Origin: a virus
Length of the DNA: 54,219 nucleotides
Direction: 5' to 3' (one strand)
Virus record (IMG/VR): IMGVR_UViG_3300045257_000227
Coordinates: 1-54,219 of that record
The notes under the pieces: generated by a model
What the model saw: only the letters and a program-made list of their open reading frames with translations
The model's database searches: none
Told to the model about the DNA's origin: nothing
Made by a program: the position numbers and the translations under genes
In this document: one piece after another, positions 1 through 8,925 of the stretch
Numbering within the stretch: position 1 is the first letter of the stretch
Layout: each line of letters starts with the position of its first letter

Positions 1-253
1 TCGTCGGCGCGCGTCTGCATCCGCCGTTTCAACTCGTCGAGAGACGATTTTAGCTGTGTTTCCGGGTCGGTGACCGGAATTTGGAACTTGCGCTTGGCCT
101 CGTTCACCAGGCGGATCAGGCGGGATTCGTCGGCGCGCGTCTGCATCCGCCGTTTCAACTCGTCGAGAGACGATTTTAGCTGTGTTTCCGGGTCGGTGAC
201 CGGAATTTGGAACTTGCGCTTGGCCTCGTTCACCAGGCGGATCAGGCGGGATT
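1..253. repeat. 126-bp in-frame tandem repeat, two copies
   Basis: Bases 1-126 are repeated exactly at 127-252 (the match continues one base to 253). The unit is 126 bp, so on the minus strand it encodes 42 residues read twice in the same frame inside the giant polyvalent protein (about residues 2887-2928 and 2929-2970). The unit is charged and probably helical; it contains the stretch NEAKRKFQIPVTDPETQLK. The same sequence returns as the last 127 bases of the window. Copy number could be wrong, because an assembler with a word size near 127 cannot count a 126-bp repeat. Confidence 0.95.
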
Positions 254-3200
254 CCTCGGCGGACGGCGTGCGCCGTTCCAGCCCCGTTTTCAACGGCGGT
301 TGACCGGCCTGCATATCCTCCAATTTGGCAACCTGTTGCATCTGCCCCTTGAGGTCGCGCACTTCCTTGGAAATCTCGTCTTTGGAAAGACGTTTGAAAT
401 TGCCGTAGCCGCTGATGGCGTCCATCGCATCCCGCCGGGTGATGGTCGGGTCGATGTCCAGCAAGACGCCGTGAACCGCGTCAATCAGTTCGTCCCGGTC
501 GGCAATGCCGTCCTCGACGAACAGCCGGGCAAGCCGCTGTACGAGGGGCGCAATCGCGTCGAGTGTGCCGCCGGCCAGCTTGTCACCAATCTTGTTGCTC
601 AAGTCCTCCTGCCGTTCCTTCACGGTCTTGGGTGCCTGTTGCGCGGCTTTGATTTTGGGGGCCGTGTACTTGCCAGCCACTTGTTCATTGAGTTCAGTCC
701 GGCGCTGTTCAGCCGCCTTCCAGATTTGAGTCAGGTGCTTTTTGATGTCCTCTCCAAGCTCGTCCACCATCTGTTTTGCCCAATCCGAACCGACAATCCC
801 CTTGATGATTTTAGCCGCTCCGTAACGGGCGTAATCAATCAAGTCCTCTGGCGGCAGGATGGTCAAACTGGCGTAGGTTCGACCTTCCTTGCGACGGGCC
901 TTGATACGGGCCAAGGCGTCTGACGCCTCTTTATCCGCGACTTGGATGATGCGGTCGGACAGCTTCCGCACGTTCGGCGGGAGCGTGACCGTCGTTTTGA
1001 AGATGTCATCCAGCGTCTTTTTGGCCTCCAACTCGCTAATTCGCTGATTCGTCCGATTTACATATTCGTCATGTTCCTTTTGTAGCTTGTCAATGTCCTC
1101 GTGCAACTGGCGTACTTCCTCAATCTGATCATCGGTCAGGGGTTTGCCGCCGTTGGCCGCGCGTTTGCCGGTTTCCATCGCCGCCAACGAGTAATCTTCG
1201 CGTGCCATCATCTTCCGGGCGTTCAAACCGCGCCCCGTCTCGGTGCCGACACGCTTGTTCACTTCGTAAATCTCGTAAAGCTGGTCCGCTGCCGCCGCCA
1301 CGCGCCCGCGCAGTTCTGCCGCGTCCGCCAGCCGGTTCGGGAAGTCCTTGCCGTCCTCGTAGGCGTAGGCCAAGTCCCGAGTGAGCTTCCCGTAATCGTT
1401 TTGGAGTTCAATTTGACGGTGCAGGAGCAACGCATCCTCAAAATCGGTCACCGCGCGTGGATTGGCCGAAAGCTCGGCAACCAGTTCGTCCTGGATGGCG
1501 GGATTCTGGTCAACCGCGGCCATTGCCTCGTCCCACACGCGGCCAAAGCCCCGGCGAGCCTGTTGCATGGCCGGGGGCAGCCCGCGCAAGGCACGCTCGC
1601 GCTCAACCGTGGCGTTCTTGATGCCGGTCGCGCCCGTCCATCCCGGTTGCTCCTCCTCGGCACTTGGCGTCATGGCACCCATGCTCGGGCCAAGGTTCTT
1701 TTTACTCCGGGTCTTGTTGTTCGAGTCGGAAACGTTACTTTGCGCTGCTTCACCGGTTACTTCGGGCCGAAAAGGTGATTTGGTGATGTCCCGTATTGCG
1801 TCCGCTACCTTTTCCAGCTTGTTTTCTTCGATGGTGACTTCCATCCGGTTACCGACTTTGGTGAAATCACCGGTGAGCCGGACAAGTTTCGGGTCGAGGA
1901 AGATTGAACCGCCGGTACGCCGCGCCGCGCCGGTCTTGACCAAATAACCGCTGCCCGAACGGGATGGCGTGATACTGACGATACCCCCGGACGTGACAGA
2001 GTGCGGGTTGTAACGGTTGACGTGGTTCGTCAGGTAATGTTTTACGGCCGCACCGCTGGTCAAATCCAAGCGGGGGTCGCTGGCAAGGTTCTCCGGTCCC
2101 CAGTTCTTCGGCATGAGCAACCCGGTGATGGTTGAACCGTCATGCGACTGAAAACGTACCATCTTGCCGCGTCCGCCGGTCGCGGTGTAGCCGCGTATCG
2201 GGTTGCCGACGACAAAGTAACGGTCATACCGTGCGCCCTTGCGTCCGCCGGCCAAATCTTCGGGCTTGGCGTCACTGGGTTCGATGCTCCATTTCTCCGG
2301 GTTGAACATGCTGCCGGTCAAATGAGCGATACCGCCAGGAGCGTCTATCATGAAGGTGAACCGGAAAGCCGACGGCGCAAGCCGGTTGCTGTTCGGCGGG
2401 GTGAACTTCACCAGCATGGCGTCAAAGCTCTCGCCGGTTTCCTTGTCGGATAGGTTGACCACTTTGCCAGCCGTTCGGGTGATTTCGCCGACGAGGGACA
2501 TTGTTCTGTCCCGCCAGCGTTGCACCGCCTCGTCATGCGTGCGGATTGCATTCTCGGCTTTAACCTTTTCTATGTCCGTCTTGGCCTCGGCCAACTTCTG
2601 TTGCAAGTCCGTCGAACGCTGGTCTAGCCGTGCGTTGGCTTGGGTCGAAAAGTTATCGAACTCAGCCTGTAACTTCTCCGGGGTGCCGTGGTTCTTGGCT
2701 AGTTCTCTGGACATTTCCGCGCCGCTTGGGACATGCCGGTTGTCCTGCACGTTCCATTGTTGCAACCGGACGCTGGCCGTGAAGATGTTGCTCTCGTCGG
2801 TGCCCGGTGAAAGTTCCTCGTCGGTGCTTCGGATGCCGTCCCAATCGTCGTGGGTGACAATCTCCAAATCGTACTCGCCGGTGTTCTTCAACTGCTGGAT
2901 CAGTTCGCGGTAGGCCGGAATGATGTACTCGTAAGCCTCTTTCTGCCACGCATCGGGCATCCTGGCCATGCGCCCGGTAAATGTGCGGGCCAAGTCCTTT
3001 TTGACTTCCGGGCTCCCGTCCTGCTTGTGCTCAACCTGCAAATCCAGCATGTCCTGCAAGTCCTGCCGTTGGTCGAGGTAATCCGCCACAACCGCATCGC
3101 CGTACTTGTTCAAAAAGTCCTCGGATTCAATCTTGATGGCGTTGTCAGCTTCCGCCGTGGTGTTGGCGTTGAGCGATTTCATTTTGCGCGCGGCCATCGC

Positions 3201-6200
3201 CGCCGGACGCAGTTCCGCCTGCAACGGCAACACGAGATGCGAATACTTAGCGCCGTAGGGCTGGCCGGCCTCGTCCTTACCCTTCATCACCAAGCCGGTT
3301 CGGAAGATGCGCCCGAGCGTTTGGACGAAAGTATTGATGTCCGCCGCCGGCTGCGCGATGAGCATGTGCCGGGGTTTCTGGTCTTTGAACTTCTCGCTGG
3401 CGTGGGCGCTCAAGCCGGTCGAGCCTGACGCATTGAGCAACATCCCGTCGTAAGCGCCGCTGTTGAAACCATTGACCACCTTGTTTTTCTTGGCCGACGG
3501 GAAACGGGTGTAAGTGCCGATACCCTGCTCAAAGTCGGTGTAATTGATACCGCTTTGGCGTCCGGTCAATTCCACCATCTTGACGCCCGCCTTGTTCAAT
3601 TTCTGGATGATGTAATCAATCGGCGAGACGGGAAATTTGCTCTCGATGCCTTTGGCGATTTCTTCAATCTGGTGATATTGGCTTTCCAACACCGGGCCAA
3701 GGTTGGCCGGGTCCATCTGCCGGACAATGGTATCGCCGTTGGGTAGCTCCTCGGAAATACGGAGTGTTCGCGCCAGCGCATGAGCTAAAAGCTCATTCCA
3801 ACGGATTTGCAGCGTGTCACCGGCCTTCATGCCCCTGTCTTGGGCGTAATGGTCAAGAAAACTCTCCATCGTGTTCATCAGGGCGATGACAGGCTTTTCG
3901 CCGCGCTTGTGCGCCGCGATGGCTTCCTCGACAACTGCATCGGCCTTGGCTGCGAGCAACAGTTGACCTATTTGATTGTGGACGATGGACGCGAAATCGG
4001 TCATGGCAATCTGTCCCTCGGTCATCGCCGTTGATCCCTCCTGAGATTCCCGCACGCCTTTGCTGAACTCCACGAGTTGTTGCAGCACGTCCGTTACTTG
4101 GTCTATGTGGTCAACCAGTTCCGCCTCGTCCGCCACTTGCACCGGCAACATCTTGTAGGACACGCCGGTAAATTCGCGCTCGCGCCGCGTGTATTGGCCG
4201 GCCTTCGCCAGTGCTTCGGACACCGCCTGTTGCAACGCCACGCCGCCGCGCTTCATGGCGTCCACAATCTGCCCAAACGAGTCCGCCGCCTTTTTTAACG
4301 CCGTGCGGAAGTAAACCGGCATGTTCTCCGGGCGTTTGGCGTAGGTCGCCGACAGATAGGCCACGCCGCCGCCGCGCTCGGTTTTTGTGCCCGACGCATT
4401 GAGCAACCCAGGCACGTTGACAAACTCGATGTTCGACCCCGAACCGCGCTTCACCCTGCCGCCTTGAAAGAAAGCCGCCTGCATGGACGTTTCGGCATCG
4501 CCCGCCGCGTCGTGCGCCTCGTCCATCACGAGGACGACGGGATTGCTGTCCGTCAGCCGTTCCAGAAACAACTGCCGCGCGTTGCGCGTGTTGATTTGTG
4601 AGTAAGTGGCGAATATCGCGTTGTACCCCGTCTCGGTCAGCCCGTTTTGTAGAATGTTTGCAATGCTTTCGTCCTGCAATTTCTTCGACGGCGAGCGGTG
4701 AATAACGTTGCCTTCAGTGTCAACGATGTGCGCCTTGGTAGAGTCACCGAGGATGAACGGCTTGAGCGTAGTCGAAAGCTGTTGCGGCGTTTGTTCCAGC
4801 AAATCACCCATGTCCCCGTACATGTCGCTGAATAGCTTCGGGTCTTTCGTGAAGAAAACAGGTATGGCGCCGTTCTTCATGGCGTACCAGAGGACCGCCG
4901 CGGCCTGACGCCCTTTGCCGATGCCGGTTTGGTCGCCGATGATGGTCGCGCCGTCGTGCTTCATCTGGTCAATCGCCATTGCCGCGCCGTCCACCTGCTC
5001 GCCGGAAAGAACACGCTTCAATTGTTCAACGGGTAGCTCAAGCTCTTTGGCGAGAAAGTCGTCTAACGGGCCGACGCGCGTTTTCAGGTCGTCGAGGTAG
5101 GCATGAACACCGGGAGCGATGGATTTGGGGATGAGCGTGCCGAAAGCGGGTGCCGTGCTGCGCGGTTCATAGGCAACTTGATATTCGGTGCCTTTGACCA
5201 GTGGCGGTTCTTTTACGTCGGGCTCCGGTGCGGGTGCGGTTTTCTTTTCCTCCAAATAATGTTTGAGATACGGCTTGATGGCATCGCTGTAACTGTTGAG
5301 AAGGAACTGGGCGTATTCCTTGAGGGATTTACCGGCCTTTTGGAATTGCTTCCACGCCTCATCGAAATGGGGCTTTGCCTCGGCGTAGGTTTTCTCGTCG
5401 AAACCTGGGGTGAGTGCGCCAAGGCGTGTTTTGCTGCCAAACAGTTTGTTCAGTCCGGTCATCGCCTCGTCCACGCCCGCAACGCCGTGCTTGGCCGCTT
5501 CACGGATGATGTCCGTTGCGCCTTTTTTTGGGGCAACTTCAAATTCGGGCCGACGAGTTTCGGACTTTGCCGTGACAACACCTTCACGAGTCGGGATGAT
5601 TCGTACTGGTTCCGTGACCCTCACGTTGCCTTCAACGTATGACCTAACTCCGTTTTCATCCTCGTAAACATCTTGCCCTTCGGTATTTTGTCCAACGAGC
5701 TTGCGCTTTGAACGGGATTCTACGTTTTTTGTATTGGCCGCGCTCGCATCTTCAATCAGCGCGTCAATGTCATCCAACTCGGCAAGCTGTTTGTCGATCA
5801 GAGAAACCGGCTTAGAAACGATTCCAGACTCAGCGCCTTTGCCTCCTCCTGCGCCTCGTTCTCCGGTGCTGGCGGGAGCTGCACCGCCTCCGCCATCCCC
5901 GCTTTCCACTCCGCCAACTGGCTGTTTATCTCCGCCGGTTGCATTATCAGGGCGTTCGCCAGCCGCGGGCTTTGGAACTTGTCCGGCGGCAGGTTTTGCA
6001 GGTTCTCGAACGGCAGGTTGTTCTCCAACTGGCGGTCGGCTGACTCCTTTTCCTCCGGGCTTGCCTCCCCGATCAGGCGTCGGAGCAATTCCACTTGGAG
6101 GACGCGCAGCACTTCCGCTGACTTCGGCGGGTTCCCGCTCTGTTGGAGGACGCACAGGTACTCGGGGTGTTCCGCCGGCATCCACGGCTTTTCGTTGGGA

Positions 6201-8912
6201 TTCAATTTCATTGCGTATCCTTTCACTTTCGTTCCAGACTTCGCCCCAGGTGTTGAAGCGGGTCACTTGCTCCGGGCTGTACTCGCCGGGCTTCAAAGGT
6301 TCAGCGCGCCGGCCATTTACCACGAGAATTCGGACAGGGAACTTTGCCCCCTGATTGGCGTACAAATCGCCGTTCACTTCAAAATTGCCGACAACGTTGT
6401 AATGCGAGTACAGGTAGTTTTCAAATACCCGCTGTGCACCGCGTCCGGTCTTGGAAGAATGAAGGCCAGCACCGAGGATCATGTATCCGGCGCCGTCGTC
6501 CTTCATGGCGTCGAGGGCTTTGGCCGAAATCAGGTGTTCGAGGCGTTTGATACCGTAGCCGCCGATGTTTTGATTGTCGGAAGGACCGAAAGGCGGGTTC
6601 GTGTGGACGCGGGAGAACTGGCCTTTGGGTCGGAACTTGGTCGCGTCCTCGCCGGTCACGGTTTTCACCCCGTTTTTCTTCAATTCGGCAATGCGCTCTG
6701 GGTTTTTCTCGTTGGCCGCTGACTTGCCATGTTCGCCGCCAATCATCAAAGCGCCGTTACCCGCTGTCGGCTCGTAAATGTCCTGGCCTTCGCTGCCGAC
6801 GGCATGGTTCAGGGCGTAGGCGAGCGGGACCGGAGTCGAATATGCCTGGTCCTGCATACTCGTGGATGTGCGCCCGGAGAATCGAGGCTGATTCCTGTAA
6901 AGCTCCGTCAGGTGGTCAAATTTCTGTTGCGGGGTGATGTCGGGTTGTTTGGCAATGCGGTCGGCATGACGTACAAGCTCGGCCTCGACGGTTTCTTGCA
7001 TGGCCTTGGTCGTGACGCCCCGACGGTCGGCCATGTTCTTCATGAGCGCGGCTTTGGCGATGCCCGAGGCAGGGGACAGGATCAAATCGGATATTTCGGG
7101 GTCAAGTCCTTCCGGGGTTTTTGGAGGAGTGACCGGCGGTTTGGCCTTTGCTGGTTCTGGAATTGGGTCTTCTGGAAGTCCCATTTCCTTTTTCAATTGA
7201 TTGTCTTTTTTGAGCTTCTCTTGTTTGGCCTTTATTTCCTCATCAGTCATGTCCCTGACAGAAATTTCCACTTCGTTTTTTGAACCGTCCAAGATTTCAC
7301 CGTACGTTTTGACTCGGTACTCTGACGGCTGCGTAACGGTGTTTTGGCCGTTCACTGAAACCACTTTTGCAGCGTCACCTTCGTCGTAAGTATCCCCGAC
7401 ACGTTTCCCGTTCGCTGTTTGAGTCCAGTTCTTTACGGTGTTTCCCGACTTGGTGTTTCTCAGAGTAAATTTTGCGCCGCTTTCGTGGGTTTGTTCCTCG
7501 TCCGGTTTGATTTCGGTAGCAGGTTTTTCAACTTTCGGCGCTTCCTCGGAGATTATTGGAAATGGTGCCTTGAAATCAGGATTGCGCCGGAGCATTTCTT
7601 CCCCACCGCTGCCGGTTCCGGTCGCTGCTTCATATGCCTCTCGAAAGAACTGTGGCTTGGTAGCCAACTGCATCGCCGCGTTCATGTCACCAGATTCTAG
7701 CTTCTGCTTAAAAGCGGTGGATGCTGCTTGTTGATGGTCTTTCAACGCCTGTAATTCCTCAGGTGTCTTGATGGACAACCCGAGGCGGTAAGCCGCGTTC
7801 GTAAGTCCGCCTGTCTCGGCTCGGGTGAACTTGTAAAATTGGTCGCCATCCATCGCCAGAACGGATTGCATTTGTTTTACTGATTCCGGTAAATCCGCCT
7901 CCGCTTGGGTCGGCTTCGTTTCATCCGGTGCCGATTTCGTTCCACTTTCGGGGGCAACCGTTTCAGAAACAGGGGCAACCGTTTCAGGCGACTGCTCCGG
8001 CGGTCGAAATCCTCTCGGCGTTTGGTACACCCCTTCCGGCGGGGTCTGACGCGGTACTGTCTCGGTCCTGGCCGCCGGTTCGGAGTCCAAAAATTCACCG
8101 GCATCGACGTTTTTGGCGAGTTCCTTCGCCGCCGCGTCCAGCCGCTTTTCTTTCAGGACCGTTATCGGCGCTCGCTCATCTACCTTGTGCGCTCCCCCCA
8201 AAATACCCATCAGGACCGCATTGGCCGCGGCGTCCTCAATGGCCGTGTCCCGTTCTGCGCCGGGAGTCATCTGTGAAATCTGGTAAACCGACGGCGCCGA
8301 TATAATCGTGGCTACGCCGCCGGCGCCGCCCGCCCGGTCAATCAGTTCCAGTGCCTTGTCCGACGTGATGCCCGCCTTTTCCGCCACTTTCGCCGCCACT
8401 TTTCCAGCGAACTTTCCCGCATACGGCGCAATCATCGCCGTGGCCGCTTGCACGGGGTCAAACCCCTCTTTGTTGAAGCCAAACGACGCCGCGCCGACGA
8501 CCGGCAAGACGGCGGTTGCCGCCAACTGGGGAGCACTGGCTATTGTGCTGGCTCCTACGCCTGCCGCTGCACGCGGGATGAGCGGTAACGACTGGCGCGC
8601 TTCTTCCCAAGGCGACGTATCCAACAGGTTTACGTCCTCAAGTGCCTTTTTGGTTTCCGGCGGGAGATTAGCCTCGGCGGTAGATTTGATTTCCTGCTTG
8701 GCAAGGTCAAGATTGCCCGTTGAGAGCAATGTTCCCGCCTTTACCAAACCGGAAATAAGTTCGCCGCTGCGCGTGAAGGCGTCGCCGATTGTGGTAGTGA
8801 CCTTGTGTAACCCGTGAGGCTCGTTTGGGTCGTCAAAATCCGATTCGTCGAACTTCAAAGGCGCTGCGGCCTGTGGTTCAGCAAAGTCATCCTCTGTGAA
8901 TGTCAGCGGCAT
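1..8912 (-). CDS. giant DarB-like polyvalent protein, N-terminal 2970 codons (runs through the contig junction)
   Basis: The frame is open from ATG 8912 to base 1 and continues at 54092 to a stop at 52589, giving about 3471 aa. Seen in order: an Ala/Gly-rich hydrophobic stretch (about residues 107-185); a methyltransferase-like motif I, EPTAGNGAL (714-722), and catalytic-type NPPFG (772-776); a Pro/Gly-rich linker (about 900-1020); a helicase with Walker A GDQTGIGKG (K1333), DEAH (1464-1467) and a C-lobe with GLSAHASE and LGRIFRTG (about 1830-1870); then long helical regions. Methylase followed by a Strawberry-notch helicase is the layout of phage P1 DarB, a virion protein that protects injected DNA from restriction. 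By analogy this protein is packaged and ejected with the DNA; that is inference. It lies 13 bp after the 309-aa gene. No clear Shine-Dalgarno sequence precedes the ATG. Confidence 0.88.
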   Translation of the reverse strand, partial: MPLTFTEDDFAEPQAAAPLKFDESDFDDPNEPHGLHKVTTTIGDAFTRSGELISGLVKAGTLLSTGNLDLAKQEIKSTAEANLPPETKKALEDVNLLDTSPWEEARQSLPLIPRAAAGVGASTIASAPQLAATAVLPVVGAASFGFNKEGFDPVQAATAMIAPYAGKFAGKVAAKVAEKAGITSDKALELIDRAGGAGGVATIISAPSVYQISQMTPGAERDTAIEDAAANAVLMGILGGAHKVDERAPITVLKEKRLDAAAKELAKNVDAGEFLDSEPAARTETVPRQTPPEGVYQTPRGFRPPEQSPETVAPVSETVAPESGTKSAPDETKPTQAEADLPESVKQMQSVLAMDGDQFYKFTRAETGGLTNAAYRLGLSIKTPEELQALKDHQQAASTAFKQKLESGDMNAAMQLATKPQFFREAYEAATGTGSGGEEMLRRNPDFKAPFPIISEEAPKVEKPATEIKPDEEQTHESGAKFTLRNTKSGNTVKNWTQTANGKRVGDTYDEGDAAKVVSVNGQNTVTQPSEYRVKTYGEILDGSKNEVEISVRDMTDEEIKAKQEKLKKDNQLKKEMGLPEDPIPEPAKAKPPVTPPKTPEGLDPEISDLILSPASGIAKAALMKNMADRRGVTTKAMQETVEAELVRHADRIAKQPDITPQQKFDHLTELYRNQPRFSGRTSTSMQDQAYSTPVPLAYALNHAVGSEGQDIYEPTAGNGALMIGGEHGKSAANEKNPERIAELKKNGVKTVTGEDATKFRPKGQFSRVHTNPPFGPSDNQNIGGYGIKRLEHLISAKALDAMKDDGAGYMILGAGLHSSKTGRGAQRVFENYLYSHYNVVGNFEVNGDLYANQGAKFPVRILVVNGRRAEPLKPGEYSPEQVTRFNTWGEVWNESERIRNEIESQRKAVDAGGTPRVPVRPPTEREPAEVSGSAARPPSGIAPTPDRGGKPGGKGVSRPPVGEQPAVREPAKPAAGQVPKPAAGERPDNATGGDKQPVGGVESGDGGGGAAPASTGERGAGGGKGAESGIVSKPVSLIDKQLAELDDIDALIEDASAANTKNVESRSKRKLVGQNTEGQDVYEDENGVRSYVEGNVRVTEPVRIIPTREGVVTAKSETRRPEFEVAPKKGATDIIREAAKHGVAGVDEAMTGLNKLFGSKTRLGALTPGFDEKTYAEAKPHFDEAWKQFQKAGKSLKEYAQFLLNSYSDAIKPYLKHYLEEKKTAPAPEPDVKEPPLVKGTEYQVAYEPRSTAPAFGTLIPKSIAPGVHAYLDDLKTRVGPLDDFLAKELELPVEQLKRVLSGEQVDGAAMAIDQMKHDGATIIGDQTGIGKGRQAAAVLWYAMKNGAIPVFFTKDPKLFSDMYGDMGDLLEQTPQQLSTTLKPFILGDSTKAHIVDTEGNVIHRSPSKKLQDESIANILQNGLTETGYNAIFATYSQINTRNARQLFLERLTDSNPVVLVMDEAHDAAGDAETSMQAAFFQGGRVKRGSGSNIEFVNVPGLLNASGTKTERGGGVAYLSATYAKRPENMPVYFRTALKKAADSFGQIVDAMKRGGVALQQAVSEALAKAGQYTRREREFTGVSYKMLPVQVADEAELVDHIDQVTDVLQQLVEFSKGVRESQEGSTAMTEGQIAMTDFASIVHNQIGQLLLAAKADAVVEEAIAAHKRGEKPVIALMNTMESFLDHYAQDRGMKAGDTLQIRWNELLAHALARTLRISEELPNGDTIVRQMDPANLGPVLESQYHQIEEIAKGIESKFPVSPIDYIIQKLNKAGVKMVELTGRQSGINYTDFEQGIGTYTRFPSAKKNKVVNGFNSGAYDGMLLNASGSTGLSAHASEKFKDQKPRHMLIAQPAADINTFVQTLGRIFRTGLVMKGKDEAGQPYGAKYSHLVLPLQAELRPAAMAARKMKSLNANTTAEADNAIKIESEDFLNKYGDAVVADYLDQRQDLQDMLDLQVEHKQDGSPEVKKDLARTFTGRMARMPDAWQKEAYEYIIPAYRELIQQLKNTGEYDLEIVTHDDWDGIRSTDEELSPGTDESNIFTASVRLQQWNVQDNRHVPSGAEMSRELAKNHGTPEKLQAEFDNFSTQANARLDQRSTDLQQKLAEAKTDIEKVKAENAIRTHDEAVQRWRDRTMSLVGEITRTAGKVVNLSDKETGESFDAMLVKFTPPNSNRLAPSAFRFTFMIDAPGGIAHLTGSMFNPEKWSIEPSDAKPEDLAGGRKGARYDRYFVVGNPIRGYTATGGRGKMVRFQSHDGSTITGLLMPKNWGPENLASDPRLDLTSGAAVKHYLTNHVNRYNPHSVTSGGIVSITPSRSGSGYLVKTGAARRTGGSIFLDPKLVRLTGDFTKVGNRMEVTIEENKLEKVADAIRDITKSPFRPEVTGEAAQSNVSDSNNKTRSKKNLGPSMGAMTPSAEEEQPGWTGATGIKNATVERERALRGLPPAMQQARRGFGRVWDEAMAAVDQNPAIQDELVAELSANPRAVTDFEDALLLHRQIELQNDYGKLTRDLAYAYEDGKDFPNRLADAAELRGRVAAAADQLYEIYEVNKRVGTETGRGLNARKMMAREDYSLAAMETGKRAANGGKPLTDDQIEEVRQLHEDIDKLQKEHDEYVNRTNQRISELEAKKTLDDIFKTTVTLPPNVRKLSDRIIQVADKEASDALARIKARRKEGRTYASLTILPPEDLIDYARYGAAKIIKGIVGSDWAKQMVDELGEDIKKHLTQIWKAAEQRRTELNEQVAGKYTAPKIKAAQQAPKTVKERQEDLSNKIGDKLAGGTLDAIAPLVQRLARLFVEDGIADRDELIDAVHGVLLDIDPTITRRDAMDAISGYGNFKRLSKDEISKEVRDLKGQMQQVAKLEDMQAGQPPLKTGLERRTPSAEESRLIRLVNEAKRKFQIPVTDPETQLKSSLDELKRRMQTRADESRLIRLVNEAKRKFQIPVTDPETQLKSSLDELKRRMQTRAD
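5798..6211 (-). CDS. 137-aa gene overprinted inside the polyvalent gene
   Basis: This frame lies on the same strand as the giant gene but is shifted, and it sits over the segment encoding that protein's Pro/Gly/Ala-rich linker. It starts at ATG 6211 (MKLNPNEKPWMPAEHPEYL) with a good Shine-Dalgarno AAAGGA six bases upstream. Composition is that of an ordinary soluble acidic protein rich in Leu, Glu, Asn and Gln with few Arg or Gly, unlike a shadow frame. Residues 30-60 and 95-137 look helical. I do not recognise a family. The giant protein looks like low-complexity linker exactly where this one looks folded, which argues that this frame carries coding constraint. A GTG start five codons earlier is possible but poorly placed relative to the Shine-Dalgarno. 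Confidence 0.65.
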   Translation of the reverse strand: MKLNPNEKPWMPAEHPEYLCVLQQSGNPPKSAEVLRVLQVELLRRLIGEASPEEKESADRQLENNLPFENLQNLPPDKFQSPRLANALIMQPAEINSQLAEWKAGMAEAVQLPPAPENEAQEEAKALSLESFLSRFL

Positions 8913-8925
8913 TTCGTTCGCTGGC

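Noticed and set aside
207-923. Long plus-strand open frame opposite the polyvalent gene
   Set aside because: It is the reverse-frame shadow of the giant gene: rich in Val, Phe, His and Arg, without Shine-Dalgarno, and the minus frame carries recognisable motifs.
2662-2949. 95-codon minus-strand frame inside the polyvalent gene
   Set aside because: Unlike the 5798-6211 frame it is His/Arg-rich, starts without Shine-Dalgarno and overlies a normal folded part of the large protein.
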